From: Catenuloplanes atrovinosus
GTDB taxonomy: Bacteria; Actinomycetota; Actinomycetes; Mycobacteriales; Micromonosporaceae
Direction: 5' to 3'
Assembly: GCF_031458235.1 (NCBI RefSeq)
Contig: NZ_JAVDYB010000001.1
Span: 1,509,001 to 1,573,000 of the forward strand
DNA length: 64,000 nucleotides
Shown here: positions 26,475 through 34,639 of the stretch, in pieces
How positions within the stretch are numbered: position 1 is the first letter of the stretch
Layout of the letters: each line of letters starts with the position of its first letter
Made by a program: the position numbers and the translations under genes
The notes under the pieces: model-generated
Told to the model about the DNA's origin: nothing
Seen by the model: only the letters and a program-made list of their open reading frames with translations
Database searches by the model: none

Positions 26475-27476
26475 ATGGACATCGGTGTCGTCTTCCAATG
26501 CGATCCGCCGGCCCGCCGCGTGGTGGAGCTGGCCCAGCGGGCCGAGGCCGCCGGCTTCAGCCACGTCTGGACGTTCGACTCGCATCTGCTCTGGCAGGAA
26601 CCGTACGTGATCCACTCCCGGATTCTGGCCGCCACCGAGCGGGTGATCGTCGGCCCGATGGTCACCAACCCGAGCACGCGCGACTGGACCGTCACGGCCA
26701 GCACCTTCGCCACGCTCAACGAGCTGTACGGCAACCGCACCGTCTGCGGCATCGGCCGCGGCGACTCCGCGGTCCGCACGCTCGGCCTGAAGCCCACCAC
26801 GCTGGCCGAGCTGCGCGAGTGCGTGCGGGTCATCCGCGACCTGGGCAGCGGCCGGCACGCCACGATCAACGGCAACGACGTGCACTTCCCGTGGATCCCG
26901 GACGACGCCGCGCTGGAGGTGTGGGTCGCCGCCTACGGCCCGAAGGCGCTGGCGCTGACCGGCGAGGTCGCGGACGGCTACATCCTCCAGCTCGCCGACC
27001 CGGACATCGCGGCCTGGATGATCAAGTCGGTGCGGGACGCGGCCGCGGCGGCGGGCCGCGACCCGGACGCGATCACGTTCTGCGTGGCCGCGCCGGCCTA
27101 CGTGGGTGACGACCTGGCGCACCAGCGGGAGCAGACGCGCTGGTTCGGCGGCATGGTCGGCAACCACGTGGCGGACATCGTGGCGCGCTACGGCGCGGAC
27201 GGCGCGGTCCCGCAGGCGCTCACCGACTACATCAAGGGCCGTCAGGGGTACGACTACCGCGAGCACGGCCGGGCCGGGAACAGCCACGCCGAGTTCGTAC
27301 CGGACGAGATCGTGGACCGGTTCTGCGTGCTCGGCCCGGTCGAGGCGCACCTGGAGAAGCTGGCCCGGCTGCGGGAGCTCGGCGTCGACCAGTTCGCGGT
27401 CTACCTCCAGCACGACGACCAGGAGCACACGCTCGCCGAGTACGGCAAGCACGTCATCCCGGCGTTCACCGCATGA
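26475..27476 (+). CDS. LLM-class F420-dependent oxidoreductase (TIGR03842-like)
   Basis: The 333-residue protein has the luciferase-like monooxygenase barrel: VFQCDPPARRVVELAQRAEAAGFSHVWTFDS, then VGPMVTNPSTRDWTVTAS and GIGRGDSAVRTLG. The TIGR03842 group of F420-dependent oxidoreductases often lies beside dihydropyrimidinase genes. Its reaction is unknown; oxidation or reduction of a pyrimidine or an aldehyde product is plausible. It begins 11 bp after hydA and overlaps the next gene by 4 bp (ATGA). Confidence 0.9.
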   Translation: MDIGVVFQCDPPARRVVELAQRAEAAGFSHVWTFDSHLLWQEPYVIHSRILAATERVIVGPMVTNPSTRDWTVTASTFATLNELYGNRTVCGIGRGDSAVRTLGLKPTTLAELRECVRVIRDLGSGRHATINGNDVHFPWIPDDAALEVWVAAYGPKALALTGEVADGYILQLADPDIAAWMIKSVRDAAAAAGRDPDAITFCVAAPAYVGDDLAHQREQTRWFGGMVGNHVADIVARYGADGAVPQALTDYIKGRQGYDYREHGRAGNSHAEFVPDEIVDRFCVLGPVEAHLEKLARLRELGVDQFAVYLQHDDQEHTLAEYGKHVIPAFTA

Positions 27477-28333
27477 CCGCATGGTGGCGCACCACGCTCG
27501 CGGCCGGCGCCGGGCTGGCCGCGGGCGTCGCGCTCTGGGAGGGCTACAAGGCGGTCGGCGACCCGCGCGGCACCGAGCTGTTCGGCGTCCGGGTGCTGCC
27601 CCGGGCGAGCGACGCCGCGATGCCGCACGTGTGGGACGTGCTGGAGCGCTTCGGCCGCGCGGAGCTGACCGGCGGCGACCCGATCTGGCTGGTGGTGCTG
27701 GCCGCCTGCCTGTTCACGCTGCGGAACGTGGCGGTCGGGTTCGCGGCCGGCGGCGCGATCGGGATGCTGCTGGCCGTGCTGATGCAGCGGTTCCGGATCG
27801 CGGAGCGCGGCCTGCTGCCGTACGTGATCCTGTCCCAGACCGTGCCGCTGATCGCGCTGGCGCCGGTCATCGCGGGCTGGGGCGGGCGGCTGGCCATCGG
27901 CCCGTACCCGTGGCAGCCCTGGATGTCCGTCTCCGTGATCGCGGCCTACCTGGCGTTCTTCCCGGTCGCGGTGGGCGCGCTGCGCGGGCTGCAGAGCCCG
28001 GCGCCGATCGCGGAGGAGCTGATGCGCAGCTACGCGGCCGGCTGGTGGCGCACACTGTGGACGCTGCGGCTGCCCGCGTCCACGCCGTACCTCTTCCCGG
28101 CGCTGCGGCTGGCGGGCGCGTCCGCGGTGGTCGGCGCCGTGGTCGGGGAGATCTCCACCGGCACGCGCGGCGGCATCGGCCGGCTGATCATCGAGTACTC
28201 GCGCGAGGCGACCAGCGACCCCGCGAAGGTCTACACCGCCATGATCGGCGCGGCTCTGCTCGGGCTCGCGGTGGCGGGCGCGCTCGCGCTCGCCGAACTC
28301 CTCCTGACCCGCCGCACCGCGCCGACGCACTGA
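27473..28333 (+). CDS. ABC importer permease
   Basis: The 286-residue integral membrane protein has about six helices and the permease EAA-type loop EELMRSYAAGWWRTLWTLRLPASTPYLFPALRLAG, typical of SsuC/TauC/ThiX-type (NMT1) importer permeases. It starts inside the preceding stop (ATGA). The operon also has a second permease, an ATPase and a binding lipoprotein, so a heterodimeric permease is likely. By context the substrate is a pyrimidine, hydantoin or related compound. Confidence 0.92.
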   Translation: MTAWWRTTLAAGAGLAAGVALWEGYKAVGDPRGTELFGVRVLPRASDAAMPHVWDVLERFGRAELTGGDPIWLVVLAACLFTLRNVAVGFAAGGAIGMLLAVLMQRFRIAERGLLPYVILSQTVPLIALAPVIAGWGGRLAIGPYPWQPWMSVSVIAAYLAFFPVAVGALRGLQSPAPIAEELMRSYAAGWWRTLWTLRLPASTPYLFPALRLAGASAVVGAVVGEISTGTRGGIGRLIIEYSREATSDPAKVYTAMIGAALLGLAVAGALALAELLLTRRTAPTH

Positions 28334-28369
28334 ACCCCCACCCCGGTACGCCACGGAAGGCGCTTCCCT

Positions 28370-29176
28370 ATGACCGCACCCGAGACGGCCGTGGAGCTGA
28401 GCGGCGTCGACAAGATCTTCAACCAGGGCCGGGCCGGTGAGGTCACCGCGCTCACCGGCGTCGACCTGAGCATCGCGCGCGGCGAGTTCGTCGCGCTGAT
28501 CGGCCCGTCCGGCTGCGGCAAGTCCACGCTGCTGCGGCTGGTCGCGGACCTGATCGAGCCGAGCTCCGGCACCGTCACCGTGGCCGGCAAGCCCGCCCGG
28601 AGGGCCCGGCTCGACCAGGAGTACGGCATCGCGTTCCAGCAGGCCGGGCTGTTCGAGTGGCGGACCGTGCTGCGCAACGTGGAGCTGCCGCTGGAGTTGC
28701 GCGGGCACGGCCGGAAGGAGCGCCGCGCGCGGGCCGGGGAGATGCTGGAGCTGGTCGGGCTGGCCGACTTCGCGCGGCACTATCCGGCGCAGTTGTCCGG
28801 CGGCATGCAGCAGCGCGTCGCGATCGCCCGCGCGCTCGCGGTGCACCCGCCGCTGCTGCTGATGGACGAGCCGTTCGGCGCGCTGGACGAGATGACCCGC
28901 GAGCGGTTGCAGGACGAGTTGCTGCGCGTCTGCGCGGCCACCCGGACCAGCACGATCTTCGTGACCCACTCCATCCCGGAGGCGGTCTACCTGGCCGATC
29001 GCGTGGTGGTGATGAGCCCGCGGCCGGGCCGGATCACCGGCGTGATCCCGATCGAGCTGGGGGAGCGGACCGAGAGCACGCGCCAGTCGCCCGGGTTCTT
29101 CACCGGCATCACGAAGGTCCGCGCGGCGCTGCGCGGCACCCGCGTCCCGGAGGAGACCGTGGGGGCGGAGCGGTGA
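28370..29176 (+). CDS. ABC importer ATPase
   Basis: The 268-residue protein has Walker A GPSGCGKST, a Q-loop AFQQAGLFEWRTV, signature LSGGMQQR and Walker B LLLMDEPFGALDEMTRERLQDEL, with TVFVTHS-like FVTHSIPEAV. This is the SsuB/TauB/ThiZ branch that energises NMT1-type importers. It starts 36 bp after the first permease and its stop overlaps the GTG of the second permease. Confidence 0.94.
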   Translation: MTAPETAVELSGVDKIFNQGRAGEVTALTGVDLSIARGEFVALIGPSGCGKSTLLRLVADLIEPSSGTVTVAGKPARRARLDQEYGIAFQQAGLFEWRTVLRNVELPLELRGHGRKERRARAGEMLELVGLADFARHYPAQLSGGMQQRVAIARALAVHPPLLLMDEPFGALDEMTRERLQDELLRVCAATRTSTIFVTHSIPEAVYLADRVVVMSPRPGRITGVIPIELGERTESTRQSPGFFTGITKVRAALRGTRVPEETVGAER

Positions 29177-30009
29177 CCGTGCGGGTGGATCACACGCTGG
29201 CGGCGGATCCGGCCGGGCCGGCGCGCGGGCGGCGCCGTACCGCGAAAGGGTTGCGGGGTGTGGCTTCCGGGGTCCTTCCGCCGCTCGTCGTGGGCGTCGC
29301 CGGGCTGGCCGCGTGGGAGGCCACGGTCACGCTGGGGCGGGTGGCGCCGTTCGTGCTGCCCGCACCGTCCGCGATCTGGGAACAGTTCACCCTCAATCTG
29401 GACACGATCATCAAGACCGGACTGGCCAGCGGTACGAACGCGCTGGCCGGCCTGGTGCTCGGCACGGTCGTGGCGCTGCTGGCCGCGATGACGGCGAGCC
29501 GGTTCCGGTTCGTCGGCGAGGTGTCCGTGCCGGTCGCGGCCGCGCTCAACGCGCTGCCGATCATCGCGCTGGCCCCGATCCTGAACAACATGTTCTCGGC
29601 CACCAGCACCATCCCGCGCCGGCTGGTGGTCGCGATCGTGGTGTTCTTCCCCGTCTTCATCAACACGCTGCGCGGGCTGCGCGAGGTCGACCCCACCCAC
29701 CGGGAACTCATGGACAGCTACGCCGCGAGCGGCTGGACGTTCACCCGGCTGGTGCGGTTGCCCGGCGCGCTGCCGTTCGTCTTCACCGGGCTCCGCCAGG
29801 CGTCCTCCCTGGCGGTGATCGCGGCGGTGGTCAGCGAGTACTTCGGCGGTCTCCAGGACGGCCTCGGCTCGCGGATCACCTCGGCGGCGGCCAACACGGC
29901 GTACCCCAGGGCATGGGCCTTCGTGCTCGGGGCGTGCCTGCTCGGACTGGTCTTCTACCTGATCGCACTGCTGGTGGAGCGTTTCGCGACCCCCTGGAGG
30001 ACACCATGA
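29173..30009 (+). CDS. ABC importer permease, second subunit
   Basis: The 278-residue protein has six helices and the EAA loop HRELMDSYAASGWTFTRLVRLPGALPFVFTGLRQASS. An Arg-rich N-terminus (ARGRRRTAKG) is cytoplasmic. It starts with GTG inside the ATPase stop (GTGA), after GGCGGAG, and overlaps the next gene by ATGA. It pairs with the permease at 27473. Confidence 0.92.
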   Translation: MTVRVDHTLAADPAGPARGRRRTAKGLRGVASGVLPPLVVGVAGLAAWEATVTLGRVAPFVLPAPSAIWEQFTLNLDTIIKTGLASGTNALAGLVLGTVVALLAAMTASRFRFVGEVSVPVAAALNALPIIALAPILNNMFSATSTIPRRLVVAIVVFFPVFINTLRGLREVDPTHRELMDSYAASGWTFTRLVRLPGALPFVFTGLRQASSLAVIAAVVSEYFGGLQDGLGSRITSAAANTAYPRAWAFVLGACLLGLVFYLIALLVERFATPWRTP

Positions 30010-31139
30010 GGAAACGTCTGTTGATGAGCGCGGTGCTGGCCGCGAGTCTGACGCTGACCGGCTGCGGCACCGCCGACTCCGGCAGCCCGGCGCCGGGTGG
30101 CAGCGGCGGGCTGACCCCGGTCAAGCTGCAGCTCCAGTGGTTCGTGCAGGCCCAGTTCGCCGGCTTCCTCGCCGCCGTCGACCAGGGCTTCTACCGCGAG
30201 CAGGGGCTGGACGTGCAGATCCTGGAGGGCGGCGTCGACATCGTGCCGCAGACCGTGCTCGCGCAGGGGCACGCCGACTACGCGGTCGCCTGGGTGCCCA
30301 AGGCACTGGCCTCCCGCGAGCAGGGCGCCGGGATCACGCAGGTGGCGCAGGTCTTCCAGAAGTCCGGTACGTACCAGGTGTCGTTCGCGTCGTCGAACAT
30401 CAAGTCCCCGGCCGACCTGCGCGGCAAGAAGGTCGGCAACTGGGGCTTCGGCAACGAGTTCGAGCTGTTCGCGGCCATGACCAAGGCCGGGCTGGACCCG
30501 GGCCGGGACGTCACGCTGGTGCAGCAGCAGTTCGACATGCAGGCGCTGCTCGCCGGCGACATCGACGCGGCCCAGGCGATGAGCTACAACGAGTACGCGC
30601 AGCTGCTTGAGGCGCGCAACCCGGACACGGGTCAGCTGTACCAGCCGTCCGACTTCACCGTGCTGGACTGGAACACGGCCGGCACCGCGATGCTGCAGGA
30701 CGCGGTGTGGGCGAGCTCCGAGCGGCTGACCGACCCGGCGTATCAGGACACCACCGTGAAGTTCCTGGCCGGGTCGCTGAAGGGCTGGGCGTTCTGCCGG
30801 GACAACCCGGAGAGGTGCCGGGACATCGTGGTGGCGAAGGGCTCCAAGCTCGGCGCCAGCCACCAGCTGTGGCAGATGAACGAGGTCAACAAGCTGATCT
30901 GGCCGTCCGCGTCGAGCGTCGGCCTGATCGACGAGGCGGCCTGGAACGCCACGGTCGACCTGGCACTGACCACGAAGAACCAGGACGGCCAGACCGTGCT
31001 GACCGCGCGGCCGGAGGGCACCGCGTACACCAACGAGTTCGTGCGGAAGGCGGTCGACTCGCTGACGGCGTCGGGCACGGACGTGGTGGGCTCCGGCTTC
31101 ACGCCGGCCACGGTGACGCTCACGGAGGGCGGCGCCTAG
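30006..31139 (+). CDS. NMT1/ThiY-type substrate-binding lipoprotein
   Basis: The 377-residue protein begins with a lipoprotein signal (MRKRLLMSAVLAASLTLTGC) and the lipobox LTGC with Cys20. The mature part has the SBP signature LQLQWFVQAQFAGFLAAVDQGFYREQGLDV and the NMT1-type WGFGNEFELFAAMTKAGLD. Members bind HMP-thiamine precursors, pyrimidines, sulfonates or hydantoins. The operon context points to a pyrimidine-type ligand. It ends the operon; an imperfect GC hairpin followed by CTCTTTTT (about 31150-31189) follows. Confidence 0.93.
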   Translation: MRKRLLMSAVLAASLTLTGCGTADSGSPAPGGSGGLTPVKLQLQWFVQAQFAGFLAAVDQGFYREQGLDVQILEGGVDIVPQTVLAQGHADYAVAWVPKALASREQGAGITQVAQVFQKSGTYQVSFASSNIKSPADLRGKKVGNWGFGNEFELFAAMTKAGLDPGRDVTLVQQQFDMQALLAGDIDAAQAMSYNEYAQLLEARNPDTGQLYQPSDFTVLDWNTAGTAMLQDAVWASSERLTDPAYQDTTVKFLAGSLKGWAFCRDNPERCRDIVVAKGSKLGASHQLWQMNEVNKLIWPSASSVGLIDEAAWNATVDLALTTKNQDGQTVLTARPEGTAYTNEFVRKAVDSLTASGTDVVGSGFTPATVTLTEGGA

Positions 31140-31149
31140 ATCACGGCGC

Positions 31150-31189
31150 GAGGGGGGCGTTCGGCGCGGTGTGCCGGGCGCCTCTTTTT
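31150..31189 (+). terminator. Terminator of the pyrimidine operon
   Basis: An imperfect GC-rich inverted repeat (GAGGGGGGCGTTCGGC with GCCGGGCGCCTC) is followed directly by TTTTT, a textbook intrinsic terminator shape for this very GC-rich genome. It lies about 11 bp after the lipoprotein stop. Confidence 0.65.
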
Positions 31190-31202
31190 CGTGTCGGTGT
31201 AT

Positions 31203-31236
31203 CCCTATCAAACCTATAGGGTTTATCGTCTACACT
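31203..31236 (+). promoter_or_regulatory. Putative operator/promoter of the cysteine dioxygenase operon
   Basis: An AT-rich patch carries the near-palindrome AAACCTATAGGGTTT (31210-31224) and the arms CCCTAT/ATAGGG (31203-31208, 31216-31221). A TACACT -10-like box follows at 31231-31236. This is unusual for the local GC content and suggests regulated transcription of the following operon. The regulator is not known. Confidence 0.5.
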
Positions 31237-31281
31237 CGGCGGTGTTCGGTTTGTTCCGACGAGTTCCGAAGGACCTCAACG

Positions 31282-31767
31282 ATGAGTGCACTTGATCTGG
31301 AAGCCCCCGGCCGGGTGAGCCGGCTGCGCGACATCGCCCGGCGCGTCGCCGCCGAGCCGTCCTCGTGGGGCGTGACGCCGCGCTTCGACGCCGCCGCCCG
31401 GTGGTACGCGCGGTTGTTCGCCGCCGCCGACCACGAGGCCTGGCTGCTGACCTGGCTCCCCGGGCAGGGCACCGACCTGCACGACCACGGCGGGTCGGCC
31501 GGCACGTTCGTGGTGGTCTCCGGCGCGCTCACCGAGGAGACCGTGCACGCGGGCACCGACGGCGCCGTGCTGCGGTCCACGCCGTACACGGCCGGCGACG
31601 CGCGCCCGTTCGGGTCGCAGCACGTGCACCGGATCGTGAACACCTCGGCCGAGCCCGCGATCAGCCTGCACGTGTACGGCCCGGCGCTGACCCAGATGAC
31701 CCGCTACCGGCTGGCGGACGGCGCGCTGCGCGTGCTGGAGATCGACCGCGCGGGGGTGGCCTGGTGA
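31282..31767 (+). CDS. Cysteine dioxygenase (CDO-type)
   Basis: The 161-residue cupin has the iron-binding histidines of cysteine dioxygenase: H67 and H69 in TDLHDHGGSAGTFVVVSG and a third His near 114-116 (SQHVHRIVN). These enzymes add O2 to cysteine or a related thiol to make cysteine sulfinate. GAAGGAC precedes the ATG. It overlaps the rhodanese-like gene by 4 bp (GTGA), so the pair likely handles sulfur from thiols. Confidence 0.93.
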   Translation: MSALDLEAPGRVSRLRDIARRVAAEPSSWGVTPRFDAAARWYARLFAAADHEAWLLTWLPGQGTDLHDHGGSAGTFVVVSGALTEETVHAGTDGAVLRSTPYTAGDARPFGSQHVHRIVNTSAEPAISLHVYGPALTQMTRYRLADGALRVLEIDRAGVAW

Positions 31768-32243
31768 TCACGCCCTGGGACGTCTCCGCGCTCACCTGCT
31801 GTACCACCCCGCCGCCCGGCTCGCGCGGCATCGCCGAGGTGCTGGAGGAGGCCCGCCGCCGCCTCATCCGGCTGGAGCCCGAGGCCGCGCACCTGGCGGT
31901 CCGCGCCGGCGCGCTGCTGGTCGACATCCGCCCGGCCGCCCAGCGCGCGGCCACCGGCGAGATCCCCGGCGCCCTGATCATCGAGCGGAACGTGCTGGAG
32001 TGGCGCCTCGACCCGCGCTCCGACGCGCGCCTGCCGTTCGCGGACCGGTACGACCTGCCCGTGATCGTGTTCTGCCAGGAGGGCTACACGTCGTCGCTGG
32101 CCGCGGCCGCGCTCCAGGACCTCGGCCTGCACCTCGCCACCGACCTGGCCGGTGGCTTCCGCGCCTGGCGGGGCGCCGGGCTGCCCGCCTTCCCGCCCGC
32201 CAACGCGCCCCGCCTGCAACCCAGCTATCAGCCCGCGTCGTAG
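31764..32243 (+). CDS. Rhodanese-like sulfurtransferase
   Basis: The 159-residue protein has the rhodanese pattern LLVDIRPAAQRAATGEIPGALIIERNVLEWRLDP followed by active-site loop FCQEGYTSS (catalytic Cys). Rhodaneses move sulfane sulfur between thiols. It is translationally coupled to cysteine dioxygenase (GTG start inside its stop). Together they suggest oxidation and detoxification of cysteine or persulfides. No persulfide dioxygenase is nearby. Confidence 0.92.
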   Translation: MITPWDVSALTCCTTPPPGSRGIAEVLEEARRRLIRLEPEAAHLAVRAGALLVDIRPAAQRAATGEIPGALIIERNVLEWRLDPRSDARLPFADRYDLPVIVFCQEGYTSSLAAAALQDLGLHLATDLAGGFRAWRGAGLPAFPPANAPRLQPSYQPAS

Positions 32244-32279
32244 TCCGGGCTCGTCGTTCGTCGTCCGTAGGAGGAAGAC

Positions 32280-32834
32280 ATGTCGGTCATCGCACTCGCC
32301 CCCCGTCAGCAGCGGCCCGTCCCCGGTCCCGCCCGTCGCCGCCCGGCCGTGACCGTCACGCTCTCCATCCCGCTGGGCGCCGGGGACAACACCCGCCTGC
32401 TGGAGGTGATCCGGGAGCTGGCCGCGCTGGGCGAGGCGCAGGTGTCGGTGCTGGACGCGCCGGCCGAGCCGGTGCTGACCGACCTGGGCGGGCCGGCCGC
32501 GGAGCCGGAGCTGCGGGTGGTCGCCGACCCGGCGGAGCTGACCGTCTACTCCGGCTCCCGGACCGTCTTCGTCGGCCCCGAGCCGCTGTTCCTCACCCGG
32601 CTCGAGTTCGACCTGCTGCACTTCCTGGCGAGCAACCCGCGCCGCGTCTTCAGCCGGGTGCAGCTGCTCTCCGCGGTCTGGGGCTACGAGCACGCCGGCG
32701 TCCGCACGGTCGACGTGCACGTGCGGCGCCTGCGGATGAAGCTCGGCACCGAGATCCCGCTGATCACCACGGTCTACGGCGTCGGCTACCGGCTGGCCGA
32801 CGACGCGCGGGTGTCCGTGCGGACCGACGGCTGA
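32280..32834 (+). CDS. Orphan OmpR/PhoB-type winged-helix protein
   Basis: The 184-residue protein has a C-terminal winged helix (about 95-175): LTRLEFDLLHFLASNPRRVFSRVQLLSAVWGYEHAGVRTVDVHVRRLRMKLG, then TVYGVGYRLAD. The N-terminal 90 residues replace the usual receiver domain and carry no phospho-acceptor aspartate pocket that I can recognise. GTAGGAGGAAGAC gives a strong ribosome site. It lies 36 bp after the rhodanese gene. It could control this operon or the neighbouring gene at 32907. Confidence 0.88.
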   Translation: MSVIALAPRQQRPVPGPARRRPAVTVTLSIPLGAGDNTRLLEVIRELAALGEAQVSVLDAPAEPVLTDLGGPAAEPELRVVADPAELTVYSGSRTVFVGPEPLFLTRLEFDLLHFLASNPRRVFSRVQLLSAVWGYEHAGVRTVDVHVRRLRMKLGTEIPLITTVYGVGYRLADDARVSVRTDG

Positions 32835-32841
32835 CCCCGCG

Positions 32842-32890
32842 TTGACGGCGGATAGAAGGGCTATCCATAATCGGATAGTCCGGCTATCCG
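32842..32890 (+). promoter_or_regulatory. Sigma70-like promoter with two identical inverted-repeat operators
   Basis: TTGACG (32842-32847) and CATAAT (32865-32870) are 17 bp apart. GGATAG-N5-CTATCC occurs twice, at 32850-32866 (within the promoter spacer) and 32873-32889 (just after the -10), with centres 23 bp apart. This placement suits a repressor binding as a dimer pair on one face of the helix. The next gene is the membrane protein at 32907. The regulator is not identified; the winged-helix gene just upstream is a candidate. Confidence 0.7.
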
Positions 32891-32906
32891 AAGGGGTCCC
32901 GCCGTC

Positions 32907-33320
32907 ATGCACCCGATCACGCTGATCACCACCGGCGTCACCGTCCTCACCGTCGTCACCATCGCGTTCGGCGGCACGTTCGTGCTGCGCGTCGTCACCG
33001 GCGGTCAACCCGCCAACGACCTCCAGAGGTCCTTCTTCCGCGCCGGCCACGCACACGCCGGCGTGCTGGTCACGCTCGGCCTGGTCTGTGCCCTGCTGCT
33101 GGAGACCGGCGGCGCCGACGGCGCCTTGCGCTGGTCCTACCTCGGCGTGCTCGCCGCCGCCGTGCTCATCCCGGCCGGCTTCTTCCTCAGCGTCCTCGGC
33201 CGCGACCCGGCCCGCCCCGGCCCGCCGATCGCCCTGCTCTGGGCCGGCGCCGCCGTCCTCACCCTCGGCCTCCTGCTCACCGGCACCGCCCTCATCGCCA
33301 CCGGCCTCACCGCGGCCTGA
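32907..33320 (+). CDS. Four-helix membrane protein of unknown function
   Basis: The 137-residue protein has four hydrophobic helices. The second begins with FRAGHAHAGVLVTLGLVCALL, a His pair in the membrane region that might bind haem or a metal. Small actinobacterial membrane proteins with this layout are annotated hypothetical. The promoter with tandem inverted repeats directly upstream indicates tight control. Confidence 0.75.
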   Translation: MHPITLITTGVTVLTVVTIAFGGTFVLRVVTGGQPANDLQRSFFRAGHAHAGVLVTLGLVCALLLETGGADGALRWSYLGVLAAAVLIPAGFFLSVLGRDPARPGPPIALLWAGAAVLTLGLLLTGTALIATGLTAA

Positions 33321-33404
33321 AGGCGGCGGGGAGGTGTTCCCCTAGGGGAAAGGGCAGGGGCGCGGCACAGGTAATCATCAGGTTCGGTTGGCACGATGGG
33401 GCGC

Positions 33405-34034
33405 ATGATGATCCGGCCCATCTCCCCGGCGAAGCTGGTGGAGGAGCTCGCCGACCGCCTCGCGGCGGACGCGCCGGGGGAGCGCCTGCGCGTCGCCGTG
33501 GACGGTGCGGGGGCGGCCGGTCCGGGGGAGCTGGCAGCGGCGCTGGTCGATCCGCTGCGGGTACGGGGCCGCGCGGCCCTGCACGTGCCCGCTGATGGGT
33601 TCTTGCGGCCCGCGTCGCTGCGGTACGAGTTCGGCCGGCGCAACCCGGACGCGTTCTACGAGGGGTGGCTGGACGAGGCCGGCCTGGTGCGCGAGGTGCT
33701 GGGCCCGGCCGGTCCCGGCGGCTCCGGCCGGGTGCTGCCCTCGCTGTGGGACGCGACGGCCGACCGGGCCACCCGCGCGCCCTACCGGCAACTCCCCGAG
33801 GACGGCATCGTGCTGGTCAGCGGGCCGTTCCTGCTGGGCGGCATGCTCACGTTCGACGTGGCCGTGCACCTGACCCAGTCGGCCGCGGCACTCGCCCGGC
33901 GGACGCCCGACAGTGAGCTGTGGACGGTCCCGGCCTTCGCTCGTTATGACGACGAGGTCGCGCCCGCCACGTTCGCCGACGTCGTTGTCCGGATGGACGA
34001 TCCGCGGCATCCCGCGCTGGTCGAAAATGCGTGA
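33405..34034 (+). CDS. Uridine kinase-like protein with degenerate P-loop
   Basis: The 209-residue protein resembles actinobacterial uridine kinase-family proteins (RPISPAKLVEELADRLAA...VPADGFLRPASLRYEFGRRNPDAFYEGWLDEAGL). The expected Walker A G-x4-GK[ST] is replaced by VDGAGAAGPGELAAAL, which lacks the lysine. The protein may therefore not be a working kinase, or may use another site. MMIRPISP is the start that matches the family pattern; an in-frame ATG lies three codons earlier. Confidence 0.75.
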   Translation: MMIRPISPAKLVEELADRLAADAPGERLRVAVDGAGAAGPGELAAALVDPLRVRGRAALHVPADGFLRPASLRYEFGRRNPDAFYEGWLDEAGLVREVLGPAGPGGSGRVLPSLWDATADRATRAPYRQLPEDGIVLVSGPFLLGGMLTFDVAVHLTQSAAALARRTPDSELWTVPAFARYDDEVAPATFADVVVRMDDPRHPALVENA

Positions 34035-34176
34035 TCTTCCCCCGGCGGATCCGGTTTGGAGGACGATTACGCGGGGTACCTGGCCGACCTCACCACAGCG
34101 ACGGCAGCGGGCTCCTCGTGCGGGGGACGAAGGCCGGGCGAAGTTACGACCCGAAGAGAAGGCAAGAGGGGGGACC

Positions 34177-34587
34177 ATGCTCGTCAACAGCGTCATGACC
34201 GGTGGCACCAAGACCGCGCGCCCGGAGCACGAGACCGACCAGATCCGGCAGAGCCTGCAGGACCGGTTCGACGAGCTCAACGCGGAGTACGAGCAGGCGC
34301 TGGCGGACAGCCAGGCGCTGCGCCTGGCCGAGATGGATGACGCGGCCGGCGACGACAGCGCGGACAGCGGCACCAAGGTCGCCGAGCGGGAGGCCGCCTC
34401 CCTGCTGCTCCAGACCGTGCTGGACCGCCGCGACCAGTTCGCCCGCGCGCTGGAGTCGCTGGACGCCGGCACCTACGGCTACTGCGAGTCCTGCCGCGAG
34501 CCGATCGCGGTGGAGCGGCTGGCGATCTTCCCGTCCGCCACCACCTGCGTCGCCTGCAAGAGCAACCGCGAGCGCCGCTCGTTCTGA
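34177..34587 (+). CDS. TraR/DksA-type zinc finger protein
   Basis: The 136-residue protein has an N-terminal helical coiled region and a C-terminal C4 zinc finger (YCESCREPIAVERLAIFPSATTCVACK). This is the DksA/TraR fold, which binds the RNA polymerase secondary channel. Actinobacteria commonly have short DksA-like proteins. The start is the ATG after GAGGGGGG. A terminator follows. Confidence 0.9.
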   Translation: MLVNSVMTGGTKTARPEHETDQIRQSLQDRFDELNAEYEQALADSQALRLAEMDDAAGDDSADSGTKVAEREAASLLLQTVLDRRDQFARALESLDAGTYGYCESCREPIAVERLAIFPSATTCVACKSNRERRSF

Positions 34588-34600
34588 TCCACCGCATGCG

Positions 34601-34626
34601 AAAGGCCCCGGGAGACCGGGGCCTTT
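34601..34626 (+). terminator. Terminator after the DksA-like gene
   Basis: The arms AAAGGCCCC (34601-34609) and GGGGCCTTT (34618-34626) are perfect complements around an 8-base loop. The downstream gene converges from the minus strand, so the hairpin can serve both genes. Confidence 0.7.
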
Positions 34627-34639
34627 GGATCGTCCTCGG

